DNA of 64,000 nucleotides from Clostridiales bacterium (GCA_015055605.1 SVHV01000001.1:129026-193025), one strand, 5' to 3'; counted from the stretch's first letter, positions 34,253 through 45,142 are shown. Notes: a model not told the origin generated them from the sequence alone. Numbers and translations: made by a program.

Positions 34253-34331
34253 TGAAAACTTTTCTCCTTTTAACAAATTTCTTTACTATTAAATAATATG
34301 AAATAAAGAGTTAAAATGTGGAGATATAATA

Positions 34332-34586
34332 ATGAATATTATTGCTGTATTTTCAAATAGAAATCATACTATGCAGTTTGCTACTTATCTAAAGAGGGTG
34401 GGTATCAGAAATAAAACAATCAATACTCCTGGTGAGATTAATCAGGCTTGTGGTATATCTGTAATGTTTTGGGATAAAGATTTAGCATCTGCGAGGTTTG
34501 TGCTTTCTAAGAGTATGCTTGCTTCTTTTAAAGGTTTTTTTCTAGTTATTGGAGATGGTGTCTTTAAAAAATACAAGGCCATTTAA
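34332..34586 (+). CDS. DUF3343 protein, putative Se/S carrier-like
   Basis: An 84-residue protein of the DUF3343 type. It shows the early strand IIAVFSNRNHTMQFA, the central TINTPGEINQACGISVMF, with a single conserved cysteine in the ACGIS turn, and a short C-terminal end. Related proteins are proposed to carry sulfur or selenium on that cysteine and are often found beside cysteine desulfurases, as here (divergent, 79 bp apart). A GGAGATAT ribosome site precedes the ATG. Function is inferred from family and neighbour. Confidence 0.82.
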   Translation: MNIIAVFSNRNHTMQFATYLKRVGIRNKTINTPGEINQACGISVMFWDKDLASARFVLSKSMLASFKGFFLVIGDGVFKKYKAI

Positions 34587-34607
34587 AAACGAATTTAATG
34601 TCGGACT

Positions 34608-34636
34608 TTGACATTATTAAACTTATTTGTTATAAT
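34608..34636 (+). promoter_or_regulatory. nth promoter, placed for a leaderless transcript
   Basis: TTGACA (34608-34613), a 17-bp spacer and TATAAT (34631-34636) match the consensus perfectly. The last base of the -10 box is 7 nt before the ATG at 34644, so transcription should start on or next to the start codon. Confidence 0.85.
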
Positions 34637-34643
34637 GGTTGAT

Positions 34644-36556
<1,913 letters not shown>

Positions 36557-36566
36557 GAGGGACGGA

Positions 36567-36863
36567 ATGATAAATTCACAAGAGAGAGCAAAGCTAATTA
36601 GTCTTAGTCACGCACTTAGAGATTTAGTTTTTGTGGGTAAGGAGAATATTACAGATACAGTTGTTGCTCAAATTAACGATAACTTATATGCTCATGAGCT
36701 TATTAAAATTAAAGTAAATAAAAATGTAGGATATTCATTACAAGAATTAGCAGATGAGATATGTGAGAAGTGTGATTGTATATTAGTTGCAATCATTGGT
36801 AATAAGATTGTTGTATACAAGGAAACAACAAAACCAAAATTTGCTCATTTATTAAAAAAATAA
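36567..36863 (+). CDS. yhbY: YhbY-type CRM-domain RNA-binding protein
   Basis: A 98-residue single CRM domain protein that associates with pre-50S ribosomes. The sequence SQERAKLISLSHALRDLVFVGKENITDTVV, split here over two conserved blocks, and the later AHELIKIKV and LVAIIGNKIVVYK strands fit the family, although the canonical GxxG loop reads VGKEN. The ATG at 36567 follows TAGGAGGGA; upstream in-frame ATGs lie inside obg. It is 10 bp after obg and followed by a strong terminator. Confidence 0.9.
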   Translation: MINSQERAKLISLSHALRDLVFVGKENITDTVVAQINDNLYAHELIKIKVNKNVGYSLQELADEICEKCDCILVAIIGNKIVVYKETTKPKFAHLLKK

Positions 36864-36867
36864 TAAG

Positions 36868-36898
36868 AGCCACCCGATTATCTAAGGGTGGCTTTTTT
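36868..36898 (+). terminator. Intrinsic terminator after yhbY
   Basis: Stem AGCCACCC with GGGTGGCT and a T run, one of the most GC-rich terminators in the window. Confidence 0.9.
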
Positions 36899-37658
36899 AG
36901 TTGAATCTGTTATTGAATTTGCTATATATAGCAAGGAGTATGAGTGTGGTGCTCATTATAATATAGTAGGTATTAAGTGGTGTAAATAGACTAGTGATTA
37001 TTAGGAGTATTGAAGAGTAAAAATATCCTCTAGCTCTGTCTTTATTAAATATTATGCATAGTATTTCTTTTGGGCTATATTTGGCCTTTTTTTTGATAGT
37101 TATATTTGTTGGAATTGTAGTGTCTTTTTCTTTTATTTTATTATAAATATTGTTTAGATTTATAATTTCGATATCTGTATTTTCAGGTATTATATACTTT
37201 TCATTTTGTAAACAAAAAATATATATTTTCTCAGATAAACTCTTTCTAATAATTGAATTTATTTGATTTTGATTAAGGGGGCAATTATCAAAGAAAAAAT
37301 ATACTTCGTGGTTATTATTTACTCGATAATGTTCGTTATCTACTTTGTTAAATGGGGCTAAATCAAAAATTGTAAGTAAAAAATTGCTGATAATATTGTT
37401 GTTACCAAAGAGTAGTTGTGTTTGTAGGTGTTCTTTTTCTTCGAGAGTTGATTTGTTACTTATTTTTTTTAGTTTGCTGAGTTTTATGAGTGGGTAGTAA
37501 GATAGTAGGATAACTAGAGTTATGATTATGCTAATATAGAATGCTTGATTTATACTGTGAAGATAAAATTCTACCCATATAAAAACTAGTAAAAATACAG
37601 ATAATAAGAGAAAAATATGATTTGATATATGACTAAATTTTGTAACCTTTGTTTCCAT
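36897..37658 (-). CDS. Four-pass membrane protein of unknown function
   Basis: A 253-residue protein with two membrane segments near the N-terminus (about 14-33 and 38-57), a cytoplasmic domain of about 140 residues with alternating short strands and helices (YFFFDNCPLNQNQIN, KIYIFCLQNEKYIIPE), and two more segments at the C-terminus. No known family was recognised. There is no Shine-Dalgarno; CATAAT ends 5 nt before the ATG on the minus strand with a weak TTATAA 17 bp further upstream, so it may be another leaderless gene. It shares a short divergent region with the PAP2 gene. Confidence 0.65.
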   Translation of the reverse strand: METKVTKFSHISNHIFLLLSVFLLVFIWVEFYLHSINQAFYISIIITLVILLSYYPLIKLSKLKKISNKSTLEEKEHLQTQLLFGNNNIISNFLLTIFDLAPFNKVDNEHYRVNNNHEVYFFFDNCPLNQNQINSIIRKSLSEKIYIFCLQNEKYIIPENTDIEIINLNNIYNKIKEKDTTIPTNITIKKKAKYSPKEILCIIFNKDRARGYFYSSILLIITSLFTPLNTYYIIMSTTLILLAIYSKFNNRFN

Positions 37659-37710
37659 ATTTGATTATGCTATGCATTCTCTAGTTTTATAAAACGATAT
37701 GGGTATTTAT

Positions 37711-37739
37711 TTGTCTTATTTTGTAATATTTGGTACAAT
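37711..37739 (+). promoter_or_regulatory. Promoter of the PAP2-tsa unit
   Basis: TTGTCT (37711-37716), a 17-bp spacer and TACAAT (37734-37739); GGGAG precedes the ATG at 37768. Confidence 0.7.
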
Positions 37740-37767
37740 AAATTTGATTAGATATTTGGGAGTTTTT

Positions 37768-38802
37768 ATGGAAATTAATATTATAAAAAGTGTGCAAAGT
37801 ATCGCCAACTCATTTTTAGATGTTTTTTTCTGGATTGTTACTAAGATGGGTGAAGAGGTATTTTTCCTTTTAGTATTTGCGGGAATATATCTTTTGTTTA
37901 GTAAAAACTTTGCTTATAAGTATACGATTTATTATTTGATTAGTGTTGGACTTAATGGTGTTATTAAACTTATGGTGAGGAGACCTAGGCCTTATGTTGT
38001 ATCGAATGAGGTGCTTAATAGATTGCCTGCGTCTGAGTTTAGTTTTCCTAGTGGACACACTCAAGGGTTCTTTGTACAAGCGACTACTGGTATGCAGGAG
38101 ATAGGTAAGTCTAAGACAAAGAAATCAGTAAAGACTACTATACTATGTGCACTTATTTTCTTGGGTGTTATGCTAATGCTTAGCAGACTATACTGGGGAC
38201 AGCATTATCTATCTGATACTATAACTGGAGCGCTAATAGGTATATCAATTCCTTTTATTATTGATTATGTGATATTTTTATGTCCTAAGAAAATTAAAGA
38301 AAAAATTACCATTGATTTAATTTGTAAATGTTTAGTAATTGCTTGTTTTGCTGGATTCGTTGCTTGTTTGGTGGGTGAACTTGCTTTAGGCATTGCGTCA
38401 AGGAAAATATACACATTCCTTGCAGTGTATACTTCTGTAAGTGCAGGTTATTTATTTGATAAGAAATATATTCACTATGACGAGAAGTCGAGCCTTAAAT
38501 CTTTCTTTATTAAGGCAGTTATTACTTATGTGGTTTTAGTTGGTTTATACTTCTTATGTGATTTAATCTTTGTTATTGACGGATATGTATATTATTTGGT
38601 ATATTTATTCTTAGGTCTTGTGATGTCTATAGGTCTTCCTTATTTATTTAAATTTCTGTTTAATAAAGAGGAGTCTGTAAAAACAGATATTCAAGACAAT
38701 AAGGGCAATAAAGATAATGAAAATACTGTGGCAGAAGAGGGTCAGATTTCTCAAACTGCTACTGATAAAGAAGAGAAAGTTGATGGAAGTAGTGACAATT
38801 AA
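37768..38802 (+). CDS. PAP2-family membrane phosphatase
   Basis: About 344 residues with some 8-9 membrane segments. The PAP2 active-site motifs are in place: KLMVRRPRP, FPSGHTQ and SRLYWGQHYLSD. Such enzymes remove phosphate from lipids such as undecaprenyl pyrophosphate or phosphatidate at the outer membrane face. The last 40 or so residues are a charged, disordered tail. The ATG at 37768 is chosen over an upstream GTG/ATG-extended frame by its GGGAG site. Its last 20 bp overlap tsaE, which suggests one transcript through rimI. Confidence 0.88.
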   Translation: MEINIIKSVQSIANSFLDVFFWIVTKMGEEVFFLLVFAGIYLLFSKNFAYKYTIYYLISVGLNGVIKLMVRRPRPYVVSNEVLNRLPASEFSFPSGHTQGFFVQATTGMQEIGKSKTKKSVKTTILCALIFLGVMLMLSRLYWGQHYLSDTITGALIGISIPFIIDYVIFLCPKKIKEKITIDLICKCLVIACFAGFVACLVGELALGIASRKIYTFLAVYTSVSAGYLFDKKYIHYDEKSSLKSFFIKAVITYVVLVGLYFLCDLIFVIDGYVYYLVYLFLGLVMSIGLPYLFKFLFNKEESVKTDIQDNKGNKDNENTVAEEGQISQTATDKEEKVDGSSDN

Positions 38803-39208
38803 TAATTTAAAAGAAACAGAAAAGTTTGCAAAAAAATTTGCAAAACTTCTTCGTGGTGGAGAGATAATTCTACTTAATGGAGATTTGGGTGCAGGTAAGA
38901 CAACATTTACTAGACAGGTGCTAAAAGCTCTAGGTGTAAAGGGTGAGGTTACCAGTCCAACATTTACTATTATGAGAGAATATTCTACAAAAAAATTTAA
39001 TATTTATCATTTCGATATGTATAGAATCAAGTCTCCTGATGAGGTTAGAGAGTTTGGTCTAGAGGACTATATATATTCTGGTGATAATAAAAGTTTAGTT
39101 TTTATAGAGTGGTCTGAGAACATTAGGGAAATGCTAAATGGGGACTTTATAGAAATAAATATTTCCCTTATTGATGATAATAAGAGAAAGTTTGAGATTA
39201 TTAGATAA
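38783..39208 (+). CDS. tsaE: TsaE, tRNA threonylcarbamoyladenosine biosynthesis ATPase
   Basis: About 141 residues. TsaE is the P-loop ATPase that drives the TsaB-TsaD complex making t6A37 on ANN-decoding tRNAs. Walker A is GDLGAGKTTF, followed by the conserved SPTFTIMREY and the HFDMYRI block, then FIEWSENI with Walker B-like residues. The ATG at 38783 gives the usual family start; the longer frame from 38717 lies inside the PAP2 gene. It overlaps that gene by 20 bp and is 15 bp before tsaB. Confidence 0.93.
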   Translation: MEVVTINNLKETEKFAKKFAKLLRGGEIILLNGDLGAGKTTFTRQVLKALGVKGEVTSPTFTIMREYSTKKFNIYHFDMYRIKSPDEVREFGLEDYIYSGDNKSLVFIEWSENIREMLNGDFIEINISLIDDNKRKFEIIR

Positions 39209-39223
39209 TTTTTAGGTGATATA

Positions 39224-39850
39224 ATGAAGTTTTTTGGTATAGATACAACCAGAAAGATTGCAAAAATCTTTCTTTATGATTCAGAAGAAGATAAAAGATA
39301 TACTCTAACTATGGGTGATGGAGTAAAGCATAGTGAGGGGTTGTTTTTGTATATAGAAAAGGCACTCTTTGAAAATAAGATGGATATAAAGGACTTTGAT
39401 TACTATGCTTGTGTTATTGGTCCGGGCTCTTTTACTGGAATTAGAGTAGGAATGTCTACTATTAAAGGTTTCAATCAAGTGGCAAAGAAGACTGTAGTGC
39501 CTATCAATACTTTTGAGATTTTTGCTAGTAAGTATAAGTCGGGAGTTGTTCTACTGAACAGTACAAATACTAGCTGTTATTATGCTAAGATTAAGGGTAG
39601 AGAGATTATTGATGCTGGTGTGGTTGATAAAGCGAATATAAAAGATATGCTTGATAAAGAAACAGTATATATTCTCGCTGAGGAACAAAATATTATTCAA
39701 TTAGAATATGATAATATTGAAGTTGTAGATACGTTAGATGACTTGTATATTGATGCTGTACTTAAGAAAATTGAGAATAATGAAGCTACAGAGTTTGTGC
39801 CGTATTATTTGCAATTGTCTCAAGCAGAGAGGAATTTAAAAAATGACTAA
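39224..39850 (+). CDS. tsaB: TsaB, t6A biosynthesis scaffold
   Basis: A 208-residue protein of the ASKHA fold, inactive itself, that holds TsaD and TsaE for t6A synthesis. The hallmark GPGSFTGIRVGMSTIKG is intact, and the N-terminus FFGIDTTRKIAKIFLYD is the usual strand pair. The ribosome site is AGGTGAT. The last 8 bp overlap rimI. tsaD, often next in such clusters, is not in this window. Confidence 0.95.
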   Translation: MKFFGIDTTRKIAKIFLYDSEEDKRYTLTMGDGVKHSEGLFLYIEKALFENKMDIKDFDYYACVIGPGSFTGIRVGMSTIKGFNQVAKKTVVPINTFEIFASKYKSGVVLLNSTNTSCYYAKIKGREIIDAGVVDKANIKDMLDKETVYILAEEQNIIQLEYDNIEVVDTLDDLYIDAVLKKIENNEATEFVPYYLQLSQAERNLKND

Positions 39851-40286
39851 TTTTACTTTAAGAGATGCGAACATAGAAGATATTAAGCAAATATATTTAA
39901 TAGATAGTTTAGAGAAAGATAGTTATTCCCTTGATACTATTTCTTCTATGGTAGCTTCCGATACTTCTATGACTATTGTTGTAGAGGATATGGGCAGAGT
40001 TATAGGATATATCCATTATTCTATTGCATTAGATGAGGCAGAGTTAATAAAGATTGTTGTTAGTGGGGATTATCGAAGACAGGGAATAGCGAGTAGACTA
40101 TTATCTCATACTAGTTCGATATTAAAGGAAAAGGGTGTCAAGATTGTTTTCTTGGAAGTAAGAATTGACAATGATCCTGCTAAAAATCTATATGAAAAGA
40201 ATGGGTTTGTTCACTATTTTACTAGAGAAAAGTATTATAATGGAATAGATGCAATGCTTTATAGGTTGAAATTAAATGAAGAATAG
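39843..40286 (+). CDS. rimI: RimI-type GNAT acetyltransferase
   Basis: A 147-residue GNAT fold enzyme, the family that acetylates the N-terminal alanine of ribosomal protein S18. The acetyl-CoA motif A is visible as IVVSGDYRRQGIASRLL, with the conserved RRQGIG-like loop, and the C-terminal EVRIDNDPAKNLYEKNGF matches RimI. It overlaps tsaB by 8 bp and the alpha/beta hydrolase gene by 11 bp. Placement beside tsaB is standard in Bacillota. The true substrate may differ. Confidence 0.88.
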   Translation: MTNFTLRDANIEDIKQIYLIDSLEKDSYSLDTISSMVASDTSMTIVVEDMGRVIGYIHYSIALDEAELIKIVVSGDYRRQGIASRLLSHTSSILKEKGVKIVFLEVRIDNDPAKNLYEKNGFVHYFTREKYYNGIDAMLYRLKLNEE

Positions 40287-40995
40287 GCTTAGTTATTCTC
40301 TAACTGGTATTGGAGAAAAGACTATTGTTATGTTACATGGTTGGGGACTCAATAAGAGTGCCTTTGCTAGACTTGAAAGACAATTTAATACAAAAGCAAA
40401 ATGTTTGATAGTTGATTTTTATGGGTTTGGTAAATCTGGCTTGCCAGAGGATTACTATGATACCTATGAATATGCCTATCAAATTTTTTTGTTGTTAAAG
40501 CAATTGCGTTTGGATAAGATTGTATTGGTTGGACATTCTTTTGGTGGTAGGGTGGCTATTATTTTGTCTGCTGTTTTTGGTCTTGATATTGATTTTCTAG
40601 TGTTAACATCAAGCGCAGGACTTAATAGATTCTGCTTAAAGAAAAGTTTACGAATTGCTAAATACAAATTGTATAAAAAAATGGTGCAAATAGGCGTTCT
40701 CAAAAGTAATGTTCTAGGCAAATTGGGTAGTGATGATTATAAAAGATTATCGCCTCTAATGAGATGTTGTTTTATAAAAATAATAAATCAGGATTTGTCT
40801 TATATTTTAAATAAAATATGTATACCAACATTATTGTTTTGGGCAAAAGATGACAAAGATACACCTATTTGGATTTGTAAAAAATTACATAAGTATATAA
40901 AGTTTTCTACAGTATATATGTGTAAAACTGGTGGGCATTTTGTTTATCTTAACAGGTCTAATAAATTTAAGATGCTACTTGATGAAATTGTTTAG
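40276..40995 (+). CDS. Alpha/beta hydrolase
   Basis: A 239-residue alpha/beta hydrolase. The oxyanion region is MLHGWGLNKSAF, the nucleophile elbow is VGHSFGGR (Ser near residue 89), the catalytic Asp lies in FWAKDDKDTP and the His in TGGHFVYL. The family includes esterases and peptidases; the substrate is not predictable. It is translationally coupled to rimI (ATG inside the rimI end). Its position where tsaD might be expected is a curiosity of this operon. Confidence 0.87.
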   Translation: MKNRLSYSLTGIGEKTIVMLHGWGLNKSAFARLERQFNTKAKCLIVDFYGFGKSGLPEDYYDTYEYAYQIFLLLKQLRLDKIVLVGHSFGGRVAIILSAVFGLDIDFLVLTSSAGLNRFCLKKSLRIAKYKLYKKMVQIGVLKSNVLGKLGSDDYKRLSPLMRCCFIKIINQDLSYILNKICIPTLLFWAKDDKDTPIWICKKLHKYIKFSTVYMCKTGGHFVYLNRSNKFKMLLDEIV

Positions 40996-41055
40996 ATATT
41001 GGTAACAAAGTAAATCTACTTTATCATAGATATTATTATATCTTTATGGTGAAAT

Positions 41056-42726
41056 ATGGATTTGCTTTTTATTTTGTTTTATGTGGGATTTCTCCTTATC
41101 ATTGAATTACAATACTTCTTAAAACTCTTATATAATGTACAGTTATCTGGCTATACGCTTGGTGGGGTTTTTAGAGATTTTGTACGCTCTTTGAGTGGAG
41201 CTTATGTGCACTGGATTCTTTATTTGGTTGTCTTTATATCTTTATTAGTAATTAATTATACTAATATTTATTTTTTGACCTTTATGCTGATTTTGTCTGG
41301 CTTCTTATTGGTGTTGTCTGGGGATAAGTTTAGGGCTATGAAAAGTATCAAATATACTAAAAGAATGTGGCGTATCCTTGTATTATCTGTTGTGATATTA
41401 TTTTTATATACTATTCTGACTATATTGTGGATGAATAAGATTACAATTTTAGTGATGATGCCGTTTATTTTGTTAATAAATTATTGTGTATTGATTTTGG
41501 TCCTAATGTGTCTTATGCCCATAGAGTGTGTTATTAAATTGAGTTATATTAGAAAAGCGAAAATTAGATTGCTTAGTATGAAGAATTTAATTAGGGTAGG
41601 AATTACAGGTAGTTATGGTAAGACTAGTACAAAAGAAATCTTACATACGATACTATCGGAGCATTATTATACTGTTTCAACACCTAAAAGTTTCAATACT
41701 CCTATGGGAATTACAAAGGTGGTCCTTAATAATCTAAAAAATACCCACGAGGTATTTGTGTGTGAAATGGGTGCTAAGAAAGTGGGTGAAATAAAAGAAC
41801 TGTGTGACTTGGTTGATGTTGGCTATGGAATTGTGACATCAGTAGGGAGACAGCATACTAGTACATTTGGTAGTACGGCTAATATCTATCGTACTAAAAA
41901 AGAGTTACCAGATTATCTCACAAATAAGTCGTGTGTGTTTAATTTGACTAATAGATATGTGAGAGAAATGTACCATGAATTTACAGGTGTAAAAATTGGC
42001 GTTTTTTACACAAAAAATCATATTTTGCATAATATTAAGCTTTTAGTCAAAAAGTATACAAAGATTTATAAAAAATATACTATTTCTGTCAAAAAATATG
42101 TTTTATTTGACGCACCTTATGTTGGGAATGTATATGCTAAAAATATAGAAATGAATGAAAATGGTTTGTTGTTTGATGTTTATTATAACAAAAATAAATT
42201 GTTTTCTGTAGATATTGCTTTGGTTGGTGTGCATAATGTTATCAATACTTTATTGTCTATTGCTATGGCCATTATGTTAGGTGTAAATACTGATAATATT
42301 GAGAGAGGGATTAGAAAAATAAAGCCTATTAAGGCAAGGCTGGAAAAGTTTGAGGGAGAGAGTGGCGCTATTATTCTTAATAATGGGTATAACTCAAATA
42401 TAGATTCTGTGGATTATTCTTTAGGTGCGTTAAAATTATTTCGTAGACCTAATATTTTAGTGATTACTCCCGGACTGATTGAGGCAAAAAATCTTTATAA
42501 TATTAATAAATCATTGGGTCAAAAAATTGCAGGTGTGTCAACGGAAGTGATTATAGTAAAGAAAATTAATCGTGATGCAATATACGCAGGTCTAATGTCT
42601 AGGGGTTTTGATATGAGCAAAGTGTATTTTGTTAGTTCTTTTTCTGATTGTCGAAAGTTGCTCGCAACATTGGGTAACGACTATGTTGTTTTGATAGAAA
42701 ATGACTTGCCTGATAATTATATTTAG
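41056..42726 (+). CDS. Membrane-fused Mur ligase (MurF-like)
   Basis: A 556-residue protein whose first 155 residues contain about five membrane segments, followed by a Mur ligase module. The ligase has the P-loop GITGSYGKTST (182-192), MGITKVVLNNL, VCEMGAKKVGEI, the HN segment of GVHNVINTLLSIAMA and a C-terminal NNGYNSNIDS, in the place of the MurF motif DDSYNANP. MurF adds D-Ala-D-Ala to the UDP-MurNAc tripeptide in the cytosol; a membrane-bound form beside ddl, which makes D-Ala-D-Ala, suggests a tethered last step near MraY. A distinct wall-modifying Mur ligase is possible. GGTGAAAT precedes the ATG. Confidence 0.82.
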   Translation: MDLLFILFYVGFLLIIELQYFLKLLYNVQLSGYTLGGVFRDFVRSLSGAYVHWILYLVVFISLLVINYTNIYFLTFMLILSGFLLVLSGDKFRAMKSIKYTKRMWRILVLSVVILFLYTILTILWMNKITILVMMPFILLINYCVLILVLMCLMPIECVIKLSYIRKAKIRLLSMKNLIRVGITGSYGKTSTKEILHTILSEHYYTVSTPKSFNTPMGITKVVLNNLKNTHEVFVCEMGAKKVGEIKELCDLVDVGYGIVTSVGRQHTSTFGSTANIYRTKKELPDYLTNKSCVFNLTNRYVREMYHEFTGVKIGVFYTKNHILHNIKLLVKKYTKIYKKYTISVKKYVLFDAPYVGNVYAKNIEMNENGLLFDVYYNKNKLFSVDIALVGVHNVINTLLSIAMAIMLGVNTDNIERGIRKIKPIKARLEKFEGESGAIILNNGYNSNIDSVDYSLGALKLFRRPNILVITPGLIEAKNLYNINKSLGQKIAGVSTEVIIVKKINRDAIYAGLMSRGFDMSKVYFVSSFSDCRKLLATLGNDYVVLIENDLPDNYI

Positions 42727-42735
42727 GAGGCTATT

Positions 42736-43863
42736 ATGATAAATGTAGCAGTGATATTTGGTGGAGAAAGCCATGAACACGATATCTCGATTATAACTGG
42801 GGTGCAGCTTTTAAATAGGGCTAATATGTCAGATTATAATTTGATACCGATATATATATCTAGGGAAGGTAAATGGTATACGGGTGATAGTCTTTTTGAT
42901 TTAGATAATTTTACTGAAGGAATACCGAAGTCAAAAGAATGTATATTGACCCCGTCTTCTGCTTATCTGTATTTGCTAAAAAAGAATAAATTTAAAAGGC
43001 ATCTTAAGATTGATGCATGTATTATGTGTTTGCATGGTGGTTATGGAGAGGGTGGTGGTATATCGGCTCTGCTAGGTATGGCTGGTATCCCATATTCGGC
43101 TTGTGATTTAACTGCGAGTGCGGTATGTCTGGATAAAGTTGTCTTTAAAAATATAATGAATGGTTTGAATATAAAGGTGGTAGATAGTATTACAGTTTCT
43201 TATTCAGAGTATTTATTAAGTAAAGAAGTTGTTAGTCAAAAATTACAGAGTCTTTCGTATCCTATCATTATTAAACCTGCGAAGCTGGGGAGTAGTATAG
43301 GTATTGTTCTTGTTAATAATGAGGGTGAGCTTTTTGAACGACTTGAATATGCTTTTAGATTTGATAATAAGGTTTTGATTGAAAAATATGTATCTATTGT
43401 CAAAGAAATTAATATTGCAATTATAGAAGATAAAGGAGAACTTGTTTTTTCGGACACTGAGGAACCTATTAGTGGTTCGGAGATATTAAGCTTTGATGAT
43501 AAATATAAAAATAATCCAGGTGGTTTTGAAACAATAAAAAGGATTTCTCCAGCAAGAATTAAGGAAGAAATTTTACAACAAATAAAGTCTATTGCTGGCA
43601 GGATATATAAAGATCTGGGATTGTTTGGAGTGGTAAGGTTTGACTTTATACTTGATAATAATAATGAGTTGTATATGAATGAGGTAAATACTATTCCTGG
43701 TTCTATGGCTAATTATTTGTTTGATAAAGAAAAATATCCTTATACTAAACTGATTGGGATACTTATATCTAATGCTATAAGTAGGTTTGTTAAAGAAAAG
43801 GAAAATAATCAGGTTTTTGAATCGGATATTTTAAAGAGTGGTGTAAAGTTGTTAGAAAAATAG
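42736..43863 (+). CDS. ddl: D-alanine--D-alanine ligase
   Basis: A 375-residue ATP-grasp enzyme making D-Ala-D-Ala for peptidoglycan. Motifs are VAVIFGGESHEHDIS, LHGGYGEGGGISALLGMAGIPYS, the ATP-grasp KPAKLGSSIGI, the loop FDDKYKNNPG and the metal-binding end MNEVNTIPGS. The serine and tyrosine positions correspond to the regular D-Ala specificity rather than an obvious D-lactate (vancomycin-type) change, but this was judged by eye. An AGGAGG site precedes it; it follows the Mur ligase by 9 bp and ends at a terminator. Confidence 0.95.
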   Translation: MINVAVIFGGESHEHDISIITGVQLLNRANMSDYNLIPIYISREGKWYTGDSLFDLDNFTEGIPKSKECILTPSSAYLYLLKKNKFKRHLKIDACIMCLHGGYGEGGGISALLGMAGIPYSACDLTASAVCLDKVVFKNIMNGLNIKVVDSITVSYSEYLLSKEVVSQKLQSLSYPIIIKPAKLGSSIGIVLVNNEGELFERLEYAFRFDNKVLIEKYVSIVKEINIAIIEDKGELVFSDTEEPISGSEILSFDDKYKNNPGGFETIKRISPARIKEEILQQIKSIAGRIYKDLGLFGVVRFDFILDNNNELYMNEVNTIPGSMANYLFDKEKYPYTKLIGILISNAISRFVKEKENNQVFESDILKSGVKLLEK

Positions 43864-43888
43864 ACAATTTGTGTTGTCTATTTTTTTT
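43857..43888 (+). terminator. Intrinsic terminator after ddl
   Basis: Stem AAATAGACAA with TTGTCTATTT and a T run. Confidence 0.87.
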
Positions 43889-43901
43889 GTTGTTAAGATT
43901 T

Positions 43902-44957
43902 TTATTTTATACATCTTTCTATTATTTTGATAATATTGTCTGTGCCGTCAGCATTGTTGTTTTTTCTAAGTTGTGAGATATATTTAATTTTATTTTTTAA
44001 GATATGGTTAATTTGTTGTGTAAGTGTTTCGTAGTTTAAGTTTTCTTGTAATATATACTCAGCATAGCCCTTTTTTTGAAAATTTTTTGCATTTAGTATT
44101 TGGTCACCTCTGCTGGAGGTTTTGGGTAGAGGAATGAGTAACATTGGTTTCTTTAGTGCTAAGAGCTCAAATATTGTATTGCTTCCTGCTCTTGAGATGA
44201 TTAAGTCGCTAAGTTTGAAATAGTCTTCAATTTTTTCTGTAAACTCAATTTGTATGTAATGAGGTGTGTTTTTTATAGTTTTATTTATTTTATTTTTGCC
44301 TGTAATGTGTATGATGGTATATGACTGTGTTAGTTTGTCTATGTTTTGCCATATTAAATCGTTTACTGCTTGAGCTCCTAAGCTTCCTCCGACTACTGTG
44401 ATGATAGGCTTTGTTGTGTCTATTTTTGTATTTTGTAGTAAATGTTCTGTTTTGCCATGGTATATCTGTTGTCTAATGGGTGAGCCTGTGTGAATGGCGT
44501 TTTTTTGATATTGTAGTGCAGTGTCTAAAAAACTACAGCAGAGGTATTTTGATTTTCTAGCAATTATTCTATTTGCTAGACCTATTGTAAGGTCGCTCTC
44601 ATGGGTTATTGTTGGAATATTGAGTTTTTGACCTGCTAGACAAACTGGTATGGATACATATCCACCTTTAGAAAAAATTAGATTGGGGGATATTTCTTTT
44701 AAGATTTTTTTACATGTTTTTATGCTTTGAAATAGTTTAAGTGGTATGAGTAAATTTTTAGGTGTTAAGCTTCTTGTAAATTTAACTGCAGGAACTTCTA
44801 TATAATTAACATATTTTAAGTTTGAAATGATATCTTTTTCCATTCCGTTTGTGCCTAGGTAGTATATTTTATATTTGTCTTTGATTCGTTCGATAATTGA
44901 AATGTTTGGCATGATATGTCCACCAGTTCCTCCTCCAGTAAAGACGATAGTTTTCAT
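43902..44957 (-). CDS. murG: MurG, lipid II synthase
   Basis: A 351-residue GT-B glycosyltransferase adding GlcNAc to lipid I at the inner membrane face. The N-terminal GGGTGGHIMPN loop, HESDLTIGLANR, VVGGSLGAQAVND and the UDP-GlcNAc site SRAGSNTIFELLALKKPMLLIP are all present. The N-terminal half is basic and hydrophobic where it meets the membrane. It is encoded convergently to ddl, outside a dcw cluster, with AAGGAG before the ATG. Together with the Mur ligase and ddl it forms a small wall-synthesis neighbourhood. Confidence 0.96.
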   Translation of the reverse strand: MKTIVFTGGGTGGHIMPNISIIERIKDKYKIYYLGTNGMEKDIISNLKYVNYIEVPAVKFTRSLTPKNLLIPLKLFQSIKTCKKILKEISPNLIFSKGGYVSIPVCLAGQKLNIPTITHESDLTIGLANRIIARKSKYLCCSFLDTALQYQKNAIHTGSPIRQQIYHGKTEHLLQNTKIDTTKPIITVVGGSLGAQAVNDLIWQNIDKLTQSYTIIHITGKNKINKTIKNTPHYIQIEFTEKIEDYFKLSDLIISRAGSNTIFELLALKKPMLLIPLPKTSSRGDQILNAKNFQKKGYAEYILQENLNYETLTQQINHILKNKIKYISQLRKNNNADGTDNIIKIIERCIK

Positions 44958-45113
44958 AAATACTCCTTATATTTTGTTATAAATATTTTATGTTTTTCTT
45001 TCTTTCTCTATTCCTTACAGTAAAATTTTAAAAATGTATTATTATAAAACAAAGTGAATAAAAATAAAATAATGTTTACTATCTTCAAAAAATGACCAAA
45101 ACAAGGAAAATAT

Positions 45114-45142
45114 TTGTATTTTGGTTTTATTTGTGTTATAAT
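45114..45142 (+). promoter_or_regulatory. Promoter of the topoisomerase operon
   Basis: TTGTAT (45114-45119), a 17-bp spacer and TATAAT (45137-45142). It lies inside an upstream extension of the reading frame, which supports the TTG start at 45182. Confidence 0.78.

Noticed and set aside
42736-43863. Ddl as a D-Ala-D-Lac (vancomycin resistance) ligase
   Set aside because: No clear specificity-site change or vanH/vanX-type neighbour is visible; ordinary Ddl is the simpler reading.
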